DNA from: Apoderus coryli
Lineage: Eukaryota > Arthropoda > Insecta > Coleoptera > Attelabidae
NCBI GenBank assembly: GCA_911728435.2
Contig: OU452199.1
Span: forward strand, 7,822,860 to 7,886,859
Reading direction: 5' to 3'
DNA: 64,000 bases
A program made the translations under genes and the position numbers. This document shows, in pieces, positions 1 through 12,032 of the stretch. Numbering within the stretch: the stretch's first letter is position 1; the number at the start of each line of letters is the position of its first letter. A model generated the notes under the pieces. It was given only the letters and a program-made list of their open reading frames with translations. It did not search any database and was not told where the DNA came from.

Positions 1-605
1 ATACAGTTGTGATTATATTGAGCCCCGTTTTAACGGGAATTATTATTGAATGCTAAGTAATATTGTCTAATTTGATTCTGCAGAACTCTTAATTTTCAAG
101 AATACAAGCAATAACACGTTTCTAATGTGTAAAGACTGTCTTATTCGATGTAGTGATTTATGTAGGGGTGTGTCATAAGTTGATTATCTTTAAAATATAA
201 CATATTTTGTTATTTCGTGCCAGACAATAACCAACAACTCAATTGAACATATTGCGACATATCGTAGGCGATTCATTCATTTCTGATTAAAAATACGAAC
301 ATAAATAATTGTTCAATGGAGAGGCACAGTGCCGGATTAGTTTTTGCTATACCTAATTTTTCAAATAAATAATTTTTATAAATAAAGTAGGATAGTGAAT
401 TTTTTTAGCTACGATTTAGATAAATGCCCAAAAAATTGATATTTAGTTGGAAACGTAATCCTTCAACTGAACTATTAAGTCTGATACTCATACTCATAAA
501 ATGTCGAACTTGTCGTGCGTTTCCGTGAGAGCTAGTTCCAATAACAAACGTAAATGTCAACCATCGAAGAAAAACTAAAAAAAAAAAAAAAACCGAGGAA
601 ATTAC

Positions 606-1134
606 ATGGAACTTACTATGCAGACAGAAAAAGAGTTCTGCAAACTGATGATCAATCAATCGATTGAGATTATGGAAGCAAAGGAAGAAATTGAGCTACT
701 GCAGGAAGAATTGCGGAGTTGAATTGTAAAGCGAATATGTTGAACGTATCCGCGTAAATGAAAATGGTATCAAGCTTTAACAAAGCTTCTCAGAGTAATA
801 GCGATGGCTTTCAAGAGATTTGTTTACGTCAGTTAAAGATTTTAACCAATCTGACAAGCTATATTACTTCTAACTCTAATTTGACTATCAGAATACTATG
901 TAATATCTAGAAGGCTGGTAACTATAAATATGTTAACAATAAGAGAGTCCCTGTGCCTTTAATTTTATGTTGATTTGTCGAAATGTTCTCGTCCTGTGTT
1001 CAAATCTATTGTTTTGAATAATGAGAATATTTTTTGTTTGTCTAACGAAAAAAAGTCTGATGTTAATTTATTTGGCTGTAGGGCTATTTCGAGTAATGAT
1101 GGCGACGCCGACGAGACGCAACGGTTTGATAATT
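606..1134 (+). pseudogene. Decayed open frame, possibly LINE ORF1 remnant
   Basis: A 38-codon frame (606-722) encodes a highly charged, Glu/Lys-rich helix of coiled-coil character. A second frame (757-909) and a third, after about 980, each read for about 50 codons without a stop. The frames do not join without frameshifts. Coiled coil followed by polar sequence is usual in LINE ORF1 proteins, and a LINE-like 3' tail lies just downstream but on the other strand. No domain is recognisable, so this is a weak call and could be chance. Confidence 0.25.
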
Positions 1135-1159
1135 AGAGACGTGATTAACAGCATAATTG

Positions 1160-1440
1160 ATAAATAAATAAATCTTTATTTACCATTTATCACAAAAAAA
1201 CATAAGTATGTACATAAATGTAATAATAATAAAATAATACAAAAAGGTATAAATATCACACAACATACAAATATTCTACAAAAATATTTAATGTAATAAG
1301 TATACACCAACTATTAAAATGTTCAACTTCGAGACAATAATAAAGAGCATTAATAGACAAACGAAATGCACACAAATAATTACAAAGTAACAGTTAAAGT
1401 TAAACAAAATAAAATGCTACTGAAACATATTAACACATTA
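1160..1440 (-). repeat. LINE-like 3' tail, reverse orientation
   Basis: An (AAATA)n-type run with polyadenylation-like signals opens an AT-rich stretch. Read on the minus strand it looks like the 3' UTR and tail of a LINE, as at 59540. No coding part is attached. Confidence 0.3.
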
Positions 1441-1590
1441 TTTTAACCACTACCGTCTTGTTGGGACGGTGTTGCTTGATCAATGCTTTGGGACATGACA
1501 GCTGTAAATTTTTTTTGCGTGTTGTCATTATATTTACTATTGTTGTTTTATGTTAGATTATGTCACTGCGTTGTCAACAACATTTCATTG

Positions 1591-1645
1591 CACCCCCGGG
1601 AAAAAAAAGTAACCACTTTTTTCCCGGACACATAAGTAAAGGTAG
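1591..1645. repeat. Short palindromic repeat, copy 1
   Basis: CCCCGGGAAAAAA is followed by its near-complement TTTTTTCCCGG, then ACATAAGTAA and GGTAGA. The same layout recurs at 40852-40900, and a related fold-back lies at 41146-41289. It is a small dispersed hairpin repeat of unknown origin. Confidence 0.5.
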
Positions 1646-2255
1646 ACCTGACATTGACATGCGCCACCCTTAGGCTTCGCGGCATTTGACCATACAGCAA
1701 AGTCCCAAAAGTAAATTACAGTTAAACAAAGAGGTACACTAAAATAAGTAAAGTAATCAAAAATAAAAAAGTGTAAAAAACGATAAAAAAAGATAAATAT
1801 AACACAATAAATGTTACAATTAATTATAAGATTTGGTTTTAAATGTAAAGTAAGAATGAATTCTGAAGATAGTTGTGGAAAATGTTTTAAGTGAATGCAA
1901 TCTTCTGTGCTACCAAAAGGGCAAAATGCAGCTCTGCAAATTTTTGCTTCAATAATTTTCGATTTTAGACAAATCCAATAAATTTATGTTAACATACGTT
2001 ACAGTTGGGACAATAGTAGTTGTACATTTTACATTTCTTATTTTTACTCTACCATACTGTAGGATACTATAGTATTGCCATAATATCAGATATATACGTG
2101 GTGTGTCGTAAACAATGCGACTATAGCCTATAATAATATGTGCATAATATACGTATTATTGCGACTCTTCCGTTGCACTGTGACATTCGAAGTTCGAGTT
2201 CTTCCTTTATACTTTTATACTACTCTTCTTCGTCTTCTTTTTTTCAATTTGGTTA

Positions 2256-2600
2256 TACAGTGCTTTCATTTTCAAATTTGCCATCCGAAACAACTCGTTA
2301 TCTGAAGTAGACACGATTTTCAACAAAAACACGTTGATTTTGCTTTTAAGGCGGAACTTCAAAACCACTGTTGGTTGAATTTTGTGTAAAGCCCAATGGC
2401 ATTAAATCTGGAGATCTTGTCGGCCACTCTTGGGCACCCCGTTTTCCAATTATTTCCGATCCATTGAATACCAGGAAAACAGCTCCATCTTGTAGGGAAT
2501 GCAAATTGTCTTCTTCCACTATAAGGTTTCCGTCTGCATCGGTCTGGTTTTCTAGCGGTAGTGGCGTGAAATCTGGAGATTTTGGCGGCCACTCTTCATT
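2256..2600 (-). pseudogene. Mariner-like transposase relic, 3' end copy
   Basis: On the minus strand a broken frame gives QDGA, then GKRGAQEWPTRSPDLMPLGF. These are the second catalytic Asp and the SPDL block of the mariner-type DDE domain, although the catalytic Asp expected after PL reads Gly. The C-terminal side points to low coordinates and ends in a terminal repeat starting TACAGTGCTTTCATT at 2256. The same terminus occurs at 4162, 44811 and 47795. The N-terminal two thirds are missing. It cannot encode a working enzyme. Confidence 0.75.
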
Positions 2601-2607
2601 TCATTCT

Positions 2608-2796
2608 CTTGTGAAAATTTTTTGAGTCAATTTATAACATAATTAAAATTGAAAATTCTTTAAAAAATCTTGGAATTAGATTAAGAGTCGCATTTGTTGG
2701 TCCAATGCAACACTTAATCTAATATCAAGGTTTTTTAAAATTTTTTAAATTTTAATGTTAATTATGTTATAAATTGACTCAAAAAATTTTCACAAG
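2608..2796. repeat. Fold-back repeat, 189 bp
   Basis: The left arm starts CTTGTGAAAATTTTTTGAGTC and the right arm ends with its reverse complement (..CACAAG). Pairing continues inward over most of the repeat, with a short loop near 2700. It is MITE-like, AT-rich and has no coding sequence. Confidence 0.8.
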
Positions 2797-2845
2797 ATTG
2801 ATGTATAAATGTTTGATCCTTTGATAGAAGATTTTGTATAATTTT

Positions 2846-2886
2846 GCAACTGATGATGAGATGATGCATCTCGAAACATGTCTGAC
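2846..2886 (+). ncRNA. Hammerhead-like ribozyme motif, copy A
   Basis: CTGATGA at 2850-2856 is followed by one extra T, a stem GAGAT..ATCTC, then GAAAC, AT, GT and C. This is the hammerhead order: core box, stem II, GAA, a two-base-pair stem III and a GUH cleavage site. Stem I pairs poorly in this copy, so it is probably inactive. Confidence 0.55.
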
Positions 2887-2958
2887 GACGATTGTTCTAG
2901 TTTGAACATATATTTATATATATGACATTTTGTGGAGTAGTCGTCGTTTTATTTCCTT
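2846..2958 (+). mobile_element. Hammerhead fold-back family, copy A (one arm)
   Basis: One arm of the family also seen at 15217-15994, 25858-26436 and 40630. It has the ribozyme-like block, then about 40 unrelated bases, then the shared outer end GTGGAGTAGTCGTCG followed by TTTTATTT. The opposite arm is absent; an unrelated fold-back lies just to the left. Confidence 0.7.
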
Positions 2959-3228
2959 TAATCATTCATTTCATTTATAATTTCAAATGCCATTCCATTT
3001 TTTTGTGGCAGATCATTTTAAGCAACCTAAAATGTTTTATTCGTATACCAAGAATAAATGAAATTGTTCGATACGTTGTCAGTCATGAAGAGCATATTAA
3101 ATAACAAAATAAAATAGCGAAAAATAGGAAGAGCACAAAAATTCGTATAAAACGCTGGTAAAGTCGTTATAGTCTCAATTGAAATTGTAAAAAAGCTTTC
3201 AGCGGCCTACTTCTATCAGTTTCGAGGC

Positions 3229-3335
3229 ATGGGCGTATCATTATTTTATCGAAAATATAGCAAAATTATATAGACATATATTTGGTGTTTGAATAATTTT
3301 GTTGTAATCGGGTTTTATGAGCCCAAATCATCTCG
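3229..3335 (+). repeat. Dispersed repeat, copy 1
   Basis: About 107 bases align in the same orientation with 40252-40350. Shared blocks are CGTATCATTATTTTA, ATATTTGGTGT, TGAATAATTTT and AAATCATCTCG. It is non-coding, of unknown class, and sits in an otherwise featureless stretch. Confidence 0.6.
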
Positions 3336-3736
3336 GATCCAATTGTACATTCAAGTGAACGCTCAATAACAACATGCTATTAACATATGAAATGCCTTGG
3401 TTTTGATCAGTACCTGGTAGAACCCTCATTTTCAGGGAACATTCAATATACTTTACATAATTTATCATTAACACATTCAATACGCATGAACCTGATGTGG
3501 GCCACACATATCATGCCTGAACTGCGCACGTCCCCGTTAGGGGCTGTTCTTAACCCTCTGTTTAATAAGGCAGTATAGGCTGAGCATTGTGTTGAACGGC
3601 ACATGTCTTTGTGAGCATCCGGATTAATCATCATCGGGAATCAATAATTTTGTCTTTGTCAATAAGAAAAATAAGAGAATCATCCAAATTTGTTAAAAAT
3701 ATTTGCTTGACGGATTAATCGACATTTTTCCTGAAT

Positions 3737-4162
3737 GGATTTGTCAAGAAACACAATTGTAGGAATTGGCATAATGAAAATCCACATGTGTTTCGAGAAG
3801 AGCATACACAGTATCCGAGAACATCAATTGAGTCTATTTTCATGGAAGAAACCCGTACTTAAAAAATGCAATAAATCAATTAATTAATCAATCGCTAGAA
3901 AACCAGACGGATGCAGGCGGAAACCTTATGGTGGAAGAAGATAATTTGCATTTCCTACAAGGTGGGGCTGTTCGTGTTATTCAATGGCCGGATGAAACGT
4001 TTCCTTGATAATAGATTGGAAAGCGAGGTGCCCCAGTGTGCTCGGCAAGATCTCCAGATTTAAAACCATTGGACTTCACACTTAAAAGCAAAATCGACAT
4101 GTTTTTGTTGAAACTCGTGTCTACGTTAGGTGACGAACAAATTTTAAAATGAAAACCCTGTT
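3737..4162 (+). pseudogene. Mariner-like transposase relic, inverted partner
   Basis: The plus strand gives GFVKKHNCRNWHNENPHVF then REEHTQYP, LHFLQGGA, and after a frameshift ARSPDLKPLDF. These blocks match in order the intact transposase at 55118-56230, so this is a distant relative. The second catalytic Asp has become Gly (QGGA for QDGA). A stop follows the DETFP segment, and the frame breaks at least twice. The non-coding 3' end matches the reverse complement of 2256-2350, so this and the copy at 2256 are the same family facing away from each other. Confidence 0.75.
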
Positions 4163-5570
4163 TATCTATCTATATGTATACGTTTAGTTAGTGAATAAGT
4201 TGAATTGCTAACTGAAGAAATAGACAGTACAATAGCTTCATTAAAATTGATTCTGACATATTAATAAGTTGTCTGGACATTAAATAAAGATTACAGATGA
4301 TAAACTTTACAAGTTTCTTGTGAAGAATTAAAGGTTGTTTGGTTGTTGTGGCGTGGCATTTAATTAATTAGATTTTGTTAAATGATATGCACTTACGAAT
4401 TATTCATATTAATCGTATACAGCGGATCTCTAATTGACTTTTTCACCTACTACCTTCACTCGAAAATTTCCACTTTTTGATTCGCTGACGTGTCTCTTTG
4501 GTTCTTAAATAATTGAATAGAAGTCCTTTACAACTTTTGCATAAAACAGTATCACAGCCTTCGTTAGACAAGTAATGAACAGATAATGGCAACACCGCAA
4601 TATGATTACTAATATGATTACTAAACCATGATTTACCTTAAATACCTTCTATAATACAGTCTTAATAGGAGTCCTTCCAAGTCCGACCGTCGGAGTTTTC
4701 ATACTGGGTATTTATTACTCATAGTTACTCTGGGGAAGGTCCTCGGATCTATGGTAGAAAGTACCATCGGTTGTTGCCGACTAATCGCAAATGACGCCTC
4801 GCTTATGGGTAGGAGATCCCGATAGTTGTGGTACATTTGTGATATTTGTCATAGCAAAGATATGTCGTCTATTGTAGATAGAGAATCTTAATTCGATAAT
4901 GAAATTAAGATAACAAAACGGGGCCCACTCTGAGAGGACTCCTTTTTTTTATTTTAAATCTCCATACCATTTTCTTATAAAAGATATTGAGACAAAATTA
5001 ATGTATACAGAGCGTACGAAATTCATTTGAAACCGCCAAAAAAGAAAGATACCAAATACCCGTATCAGCAGCAAAAAAGAGTATGTATGGCATCCATGAA
5101 GGTTTAGAATCGGGGACATAAAAATGTGTTACTTTAAAATAATTCCTATTACTTCAAGAAAAACCGACAACCGCGCCTTTTATAAGCTTTTTAAGGAAGA
5201 CCTGTAGGAAAAAAGATTTGTTCATGTGATATCTGCATCCTAGAGATGTACCACATTTTCCGGGACACCCGTTATACATTTTAAAATGTTCATCGCGTGT
5301 AGAACGTATTTTCCTGTATATTTGAAAATATACATTACTTATATATTTCTATGGGACCGAAGATTAGCTTTCGGCAATTAATTAGTAGATAAATTTTAAT
5401 TGACCATTATTCACAATTCATTTCACAAACAAATTGGGACGGAAATTGCTGCATGGTTAGTCACATGGCAATAAATGGCGCAAAAATTGGAAAGTGTCAA
5501 CATGCATTAATATGATTTCAATATACCAGTAAGGTATTCTCAATTTTGCCGAATTATATTTTTAATACAA
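4163..5570. other. No recognisable gene
   Basis: AT-rich DNA with scattered stops. One block at about 4670-4830 has a more even base composition than its surroundings, but no family or open frame could be assigned. CGGGACACCCGTTATAC near 5262 resembles a transposon terminus. Confidence 0.4.
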
Positions 5571-5753
5571 CTAAAAAAAGTTGCCAATTGCACATTTGGT
5601 GCCTTCATCAAAGACTTTTGCTGGTCTTCCTGGAGTTTTCTTGGGAGGTTCCACTTGATCTGACTCCTTTCTTTCCCGTAATAAGTTGCAAACAGTGGAC
5701 TTTTCTATTCCAGTCATTCGGGAACTTTTTTCTACGATGTCTTGCACAGTAAA
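5571..5753 (-). pseudogene. Tc1-like transposase N-terminal helix-turn-helix relic
   Basis: The minus strand reads FTVQDIVEKSSRMTGIEKST, then VCNLLRERKE, PPKKTPGRPAKVFDE and a stop. That is a helix-turn-helix followed by a basic GRP linker, as at the N-terminus of Tc1/IS630-type DDE transposases. A stop lies just upstream in frame and the frame ends after 60 residues, before any catalytic domain. A catalytic fragment that could belong to such a family is at 40445-40588. Confidence 0.6.
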
Positions 5754-6069
5754 ATTAGGGACTCACTGATAGTGGATAATTATTAAAATATCTTTTCGTC
5801 TGAGGAAATTTCATCATTTTATAAATATTCTTATAATAATGTTTTCACAATATACCAGTGGCGGCTTGTGGGGCTACTTTTCAAAAATATAACCACCATT
5901 GTACTGGGTGATCATTTATAAACGCACACCCCCTTTAACGTTGTGTTTCACCCTGTAAAAGAAAATGATAAATACAAAAGTTTTAGGGCTTATTGTAAAC
6001 TATTTACAGCATATATTATCGTATATACAAGGTGTCACACTAACACGTTAAGAAGTCGCAGTTATATTT

Positions 6070-6960
6070 TATTATTAAAAATTATTTTCTCCTGAAAAAA
6101 AAACAACCAACTCTCTCATCTGCTCTCTGTTTTGAATGTCCATTAAATACACTTTATCTTTAATATAGGCCAATAAAAATATATCCAGAGGCGTTAAATA
6201 ATAACAGCTTGGTGGCCATCGAATAGTCCCAAACTTGCCGATCCATTTTCTAAAGTTATTGTTGAAAAAGTCTTGAGCACCCATGGTGTCCGTCTTGATG
6301 GAATATAAGACAATGGCAAATTTTCTAAAAAAAATCGATCAGATATGTTTCCAAAAAATTTAGAAAGTTTCTCAATGTGCGTTCAAAAATATATGGTTTG
6401 AAATCGCCAAACTAAATATATTATATATGGTTTTGCTTATTTGGTACACCACTGGTTGAAAATGAGGATTCATCTGACGACAAAATTTTATGAAGAAACT
6501 GTGGATATTCGCCCATTCTCTACCGCATTTCCTGGCAAAATTGAACTCATTTTCGCTTCTTCTCATCTCTTAGGGTTTGTAAGAATGTTTTATGCCTCTT
6601 TGTTGTAAAGTTTGAGATACTTTACGAATCAATGTTCGCGGGTTTTTTTCAAAATGAAGCAAAAAGTTTAAATCCATTTCTTCGTTTGCAGCAAGTGTTC
6701 GCCTTTTTCTTTTCACACTTGAGGTTTCCCTAAATTTTCTGTACAGACGTGTGATTGTCGCTCTAGACTGTTACTGTCTTTCTGGTTATTGTTGTCTATA
6801 CTCCCGTACTGTAAGTAGAGGACGAGTTATAATTATTTTTGCATACAATAACATATTTTGCCGTTCTTCAGTTGAAAAATTAATTTTTAAATCTTTACAT
6901 ACATTATTTACAAAATGACAGATATTATTAATTTTAACTGACATTTCCATTTGACATTGC
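6070..6960 (-). pseudogene. Mariner-like transposase relic inside the hAT-like element
   Basis: From 6960 downward the minus strand keeps an N-terminal stretch (STEERQNMLLYAK), a linker rich in Arg/Lys (SSVKRKRRTLAANEE) and a helix (RTLIRKVSQTLQQRGI). A SDE-like segment is lost. The C-terminal block reads KFGTIRWPPSCYYLTPLDIF then YIKDKVY. The order matches mariner-type proteins with the SPDLxPLDF signature, here mutated to CYYLTPLDI. Several stops and frameshifts interrupt it. TACAAGGTGTCAC near 6026 may be its 3' terminus. Confidence 0.7.
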
Positions 6961-7899
6961 TATGTTTTTTACAGCATCATGGCATACTCTTTTTAGTTTT
7001 TTTTTTGCTTAAAATACAATTAATTTTTGAAAAGGCTTTGTTTTAGTGTTTTAACACCTCGGAAAAAAAACCGGTACTGGTATCTTTTCAGATTTTTTTC
7101 CGAGGCGTTTGAAAAAACCAAAACTTGGAAAAATTTCTGTTTTATGGGTTTTTATTAATTTTAATGTATTTATTATAAAAAAAATACTAAAATTAGAAAA
7201 CATTCTTGTAAAAAACAAAAAAAACACAAAACATTCTTATAAAACAATTAAAAAAACTTCTAAACATTAAAAAAAAACAACTAAAATTTACTAAAACAAC
7301 TAAATTAAAGGAGATTCTGAAGATTTTCAATTTTTCACTCTCACTGTCATTTAATACCATTAAATGATGTATTTTTTAATATTATGTCACTAGCAACCAT
7401 AAAATAGAAAAAAATGAATTTTTTTCAAATGGACCAGTTTTTTGGAAAACACGTTTTTTTCCGGTTTTTTCCCAATTTGAAAAAACTGTTTTTTTTAAAC
7501 ACTACTTTGTTTTATTGCGTATTCTTATTGAACGGTTTAAGATGATGTAAATTATATTGATCGCCAGGAACGGACCGCCAGATTAACAAAACCAACAAAC
7601 TGACAAGATTAAAGAAGCCGTAAAAGATAACATTATATAATTTTTTCTACTCCTGTTTTGTTAAGCCGTCTATTACAAAACTGTTAACGTGACATGTAAA
7701 ATCTTACATAAGTGTTACGTAATGATCACCAAAGTGTTACGTAATGAATATTACATAACACTTTGGGATGTTTATTTGTGATTATGTCAAACACAAATGT
7801 CAAATAAATTCAAATATTTAAATGTCATAATTACCTTTTCTTCTGTGTTAAGTATTTCTGCTTAAATTTTAATTCTGAAATGGATTCTGATTCTGCAAA

Positions 7900-8046
7900 G
7901 TCGTAGAAAAAGTATAGTACGTAACTCGGAGCTGTAAATAATTTTCCATGCTCGAGACTATTGCCTCACTCGCCGCTTCGCGGCTCGTGGGCAAACTAGT
8001 CTCTCGCATGTAAAATATCATTTACAGCACATGTTATGTAATATAC
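7900..8046. repeat. Fold-back repeat with GC-rich loop
   Basis: Starts GTCGTAGAAAAAGTATAGTAC. Arms GCTGTAAATAATTTTCCATG and its near-complement CATGTAAAATATCATTTACAGC enclose a loop with CGCCGCTTCGCGGC. The first 25 bases recur at 16797 with a different interior. It is a small dispersed palindrome family. Confidence 0.65.
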
Positions 8047-8143
8047 TATTTAAGTTGTTTATTTTCTTTCCACAATGTGGTAAGTGACGAGTTTGTGGCT
8101 ATAGGCCTTTAGCCCTTACAGACAAGCCGCCACTGAATATGAC

Positions 8144-9335
8144 GTCAAATACTAACACGTGAATGAATTTAAATCTAGTGTGCCGACGTTAAGAGCAGGT
8201 GCTGAGTGTTATTTTAAGCTGTGCTAATACTAAACACACGGTCCCGAAAAGTGATGGCGTTTTGGGTCGGTCACAAAACAAAGTTACGCCTATGGTCGAC
8301 CACGAAATTCAGGCAAACTGGACGGCATTCCCCATTTGATTACTCTACACCTTTCTGAAATAAACATTAGCCACCTACCCCCTTTTGAGAAGGAAAAAGA
8401 GTAGCCTTTAGTCGTGACTCACCCTGTATAATTTACTACTAATTTAACCTGACCACCTCATCTGAGACATGCAGGAAAGGCGAATACTTGCCGTGCATAA
8501 ATGTTATTATGAGTGAGTGAGTAATTTATAAATGTTTATTCATAAATATAGATATACACGTTAAAACAGTTGTTGTTTATATCGCTCCAAAGAAATTTCA
8601 CTTTTGTTAGTTGAGCCAGTCGCGCGTCGATTACAACGAGACACGGGAGAATAAAAACAAAACATAAACGAGTTCGCAATATAAAGTTAATAATCGCTTT
8701 GCAGCTACCGTTAAATTTCATTCATTGTGTTTTGTTTAATAATCCTTTTAACAATTTGATATTATGTAAAGAGACTGTCATCAATAATTTTAGTTTGACA
8801 CATCTATATTATTAAATATGACAAGTGACATTTCGGTTACGTGATGTAATTTGTTATTTCTAGTAAGCGTAAACGTAAGATTGATTAATCTATTGTATTA
8901 ATAGTAATTATTATTTATTGATAGTAATATACAGGTCGATGCAGGATGATATTGTTATGAATAAAAAATATTATTACCATTGTGTATTTAAAATTCTTTA
9001 AGGGTAATATTCTTCCAATTAACCTATTGGTTATTATTATTTATTATTAAATCAATGACAATGCTGTATATTTTTTCGAGTAGGCGCTGACATTAAGATT
9101 GATTAACAACTAGTACCTATAATTTGTTTTGAATGTAGGTACTTACAGGTTAATACGAGATGATTTTATTTATTTAGTTAGTTAGATACTATACTACTAA
9201 CTTTTATGTTATAAATTTTGTTTTGATTAAATCACCTGTCCTACAGCAGTTTTTAATTTAGTATTGAACTCTGAGTAGTTTTTAATTGCGATATCATCGT
9301 GCGCAATTTTTCGAAAGATATTAACCTTAATTTTT
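8144..9335. other. No recognisable gene
   Basis: AT-rich DNA. CACCCTGTATAATTTAC near 8421 resembles the outer end of a mariner-type element, but no partner was found. No coding frame stands out. Confidence 0.4.
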
Positions 9336-9339
9336 ATAC

Positions 9340-9735
9340 ACTGTGTCCATGATAAGAATGGGATAGCATTGTGATCTTGGAAACGGTAGGAATTACAATG
9401 TCGGCTAAATTAGAGAAAAGTTGAACAATTTAAACACGTTTTAAATGGTAATTTCAAAAGTAAACTAACGGTAGTCGATTCCGAGAATTTTTAAAAAAAC
9501 GATTTTTTTCGATTTTAGTTTTTATTTATTTCTGACATTATTTTTACAGATATAAAAAAAATGAAAAGCACTTTCTCATTGTTACTTTTTGAGGAAAATA
9601 AGATAGCGTTTACAAATTTTCACTACGACGTTTTGTTTTTGAAAAACGCAGCACGGCACTGGATTTTTTATTGTTAAAGTATAAGTCATTTTCAATTCAA
9701 AGATAGGTGGTATATCTCAGGTAATAGTGTAAACG
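9340..9735 (+). repeat. Rearranged copy of the 17.2-kb fold-back
   Basis: It begins ACACTGTGTCCATG and then follows 17171-17460 closely (GGGATAGCATTG, CTTGGAAACGGTAGGA, TTTATTTCTGACATTATTT). Near 9685-9720 it switches to a piece that matches 17760-17800 on the opposite strand (CAATTCAAAGATAGGTGGTAT). The right arm is missing, so this is an internally deleted copy. Confidence 0.7.
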
Positions 9736-9904
9736 AGTATTCAGTATTTTCAGCTGTTATACCGGGTGTCCCAGTTCCGGTTATACTTATATTAGGGAAA
9801 ATCTCAATACTTTAATAAGTCATGAGGATCTACACTGTTATGGAACGCGGCATAAGAAAAACCTGTGTCTGCCCCGGCACAGATTAGCTTTGACAGATCG
9901 ACAG

Positions 9905-10312
9905 TTTCAGGTTATGGCCGTTAAGTTCTATAATTACCTCCCTGGTCATCTTTTATTGCGAACAACAATAAATTTAAAGTTGAAGTGAAAAAACAACTTC
10001 TTGAGATTGTCCCATATGACTATGCTGACTATCTCACCTACAAATTTTGAGTGCTTTGTTAATCTTAAGTTATATTATAGTCTGTTGATTGTTCTTGTAA
10101 TATTTGAATTGTGCCCCTTTAGACTATTTATTGAAGTTTTAAGTGACTTTTATGTACTTTGTTTTACTGTTTGGTATTTGTACTATTTACACACGCATTT
10201 GTTGTTTGAGTATTTTCTTTGTTTATATTGTATTTTTATTTATGTACATACTGAATGTGACGATGCCAATAACTATTGTTATATAGGCAAATAAAGCATT
10301 ATTATTATTATT
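9905..10312 (+). pseudogene. LINE ORF2 C-terminus and 3' end
   Basis: Short frames read FYNYLPGHL and then NKFKVEVKKQLLEIVPYDYA before a stop. That is how jockey/CR1-type ORF2 proteins end. The 3' UTR follows, with GTGACGATGCCAATAACT and an (ATT)n tail ending near 10312. Another 3' end at 41785-41990 shares GACGATGCAAATAACTA. The 97-codon frame within the UTR (10001-10294) is hydrophobic and AT-driven and is not called. Confidence 0.55.
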
Positions 10313-12030
10313 TCAAATACGACCCTATATAAATTATATTTTTTTTTTGGATTCTCCTTGTAATTCTAAACATATTTCATGCATACTATGTTGTACCTAT
10401 CGCCAGCCGTTTTCGAAATATTTGAAATTTTATGTCAAAAATTACGTTTTCAGAATAAAGAATAATAACAATTTTTTTATTCGATGGAAGCTTTAATAAT
10501 TTAATTTGTTAGAATATCCTAGGAGACATAGACCTACTTTAGGCGCCTACGTATATTTTTGTAGTAAATATTAATACAGGGTATTTGAGAAAAAGTGTCA
10601 AAATTCTAAATTTTTAAATAAAAACTTTTTTTTCTCCTGTTTAACAACTTTTGGTGATGACCTGTGTTTTTCTGGGTACCTGCAAGCAAATGTATCACAC
10701 GTTTGTGACATCACTCTGTCACATTATCCATAAATAATAAACAAATTTAGATAGTATCCGTTAGTAAAATTTATACGCCCTCCATGATTATTACTACTAA
10801 TTAATGTCTACAATTTGTCATAATTGTTGATTATTTTTGGCAAGTCATATTTATTTGCTATCTAAAGCCATCATGGCCAACTAAAATCAATTAAATTTCA
10901 AATTCATATCACTATTGTAATAGAAAAATGTAAAATTGCCAATATTTTGAAAACTATCAGTTTTTGGGATAGACATCCTTTCATAAACTTGCCCTTATTT
11001 TTTATGCAAAAAAATAAAAAATATATAAAATGGGGGGTTGCTATTTAAAAATTTTGAATTTTGACACAAAATCATAGCATTCAGCAGGGTTTCCGGAAAT
11101 GACATGTACAACGGATTGCACAAATTCCTTGGCCGAAAATATGATTATTTGGTCAACTTATCTATATACAAAATTGCGTGGTTTGGGCGCTAGCGGTCTT
11201 TAAAAGTGAATTTTTGTTTTGTTTTTTCAAATAAATCGAAAAATATTTGATAGATTTTATTGATTTTTTAGATAATAAACTACAGTCTTTTATTGAAGAA
11301 ACTCCAATTTCTAGAATTACAGGGTGTTTAAAAGCTTAGTCACAATAACTTATCTACCCATATTTTTTGTAACCCTCGTATAATTAATACCAGTTTTTTC
11401 TGTGAATAGTTCATTTTATTTAGAAACTATTTACTCTCTTACAAAATTTTAGTTTGTCAAAGAGATAAAGAAATAAAAAAATATTTTGTAATAATAGTAT
11501 GTGCATAAAATTGCTGTTAAAAACAAATAATGCATAAGGCATACGTATCATCGTCTAATAGGTATATCATTTGTTTATACAATGAAGCGCTGATTTCCAA
11601 TTACACGGCTGTTATTTAACTTAAAGTTTCCAACGCACGTCCTTAATTGACGTCTCACAGTTATCGTAAATTTTAATAGCGCTGCTAATGATTCAAATTG
11701 CTTCTCGCAATTACTCTTATTTGCACCTTGAGACATCCGCAATTTTACCTTATCGAGATATCAGTTAATAGCATCTTGCTATGATAGGCTATGGATGGAA
11801 ATCAGGCAGTGTTGAGCCCGGGAGACAAAACGGTTTTCATGAATAATTACGGGCGGATAAACAAAAATACGACTCTGAATTATTACGATTTTAATATGTT
11901 GTTTGTCCCTGTTAAATCCTTTGCGTGATTCATCATACCGTCGTCGCGTCGTCTACATTTTTAATTGAAATCTTGATTAATTGTTTTGTATGATTTTTGT
12001 TGACATTTTCTTTGTATTTTAGCTCTTCAT
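10313..12030. other. No recognisable gene
   Basis: AT-rich DNA without a supported open frame. TACAGGGTATTTGAG (10575) and TACAGGGTGTTTAAAAG (11318) look like mariner or MITE termini, but inverted partners were not found. Confidence 0.4.
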
Positions 12031-12032
12031 AT

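Larger units (their letters stand above)
5856..8135. mobile_element. hAT-like non-autonomous element
   Basis: It starts CAGTGGCGGCTTGT and ends ACAAGCCGCCACTG, a 14-bp perfect terminal inverted repeat that continues with gaps (GGGGCTA against TAAGGGCTA). Flanks are AATATAC on the left and AATATGAC on the right, compatible with a decayed 8-bp target duplication. CAG..CTG ends with an 8-bp duplication are typical of hAT elements. No hAT transposase is visible. The interior contains a mariner-like relic and a small palindrome. A related left end is at 61330. Confidence 0.65.

Noticed and set aside
4670..4830. Evenly composed block as a structural RNA
   Set aside because: No tRNA, rRNA or snRNA signature could be matched by eye. 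Local pairings were short and not convincing.
7060..7500. Poly-A/T runs with CCGGT patches
   Set aside because: Low-complexity sequence inside the hAT-like element. It looked like inverted ends at first, but the arms do not pair beyond the T runs.
10001..10294. 97-codon plus frame, hydrophobic
   Set aside because: It lies in a LINE 3' UTR just before the (ATT)n tail. The Leu/Phe/Tyr-rich composition follows from T-rich DNA.
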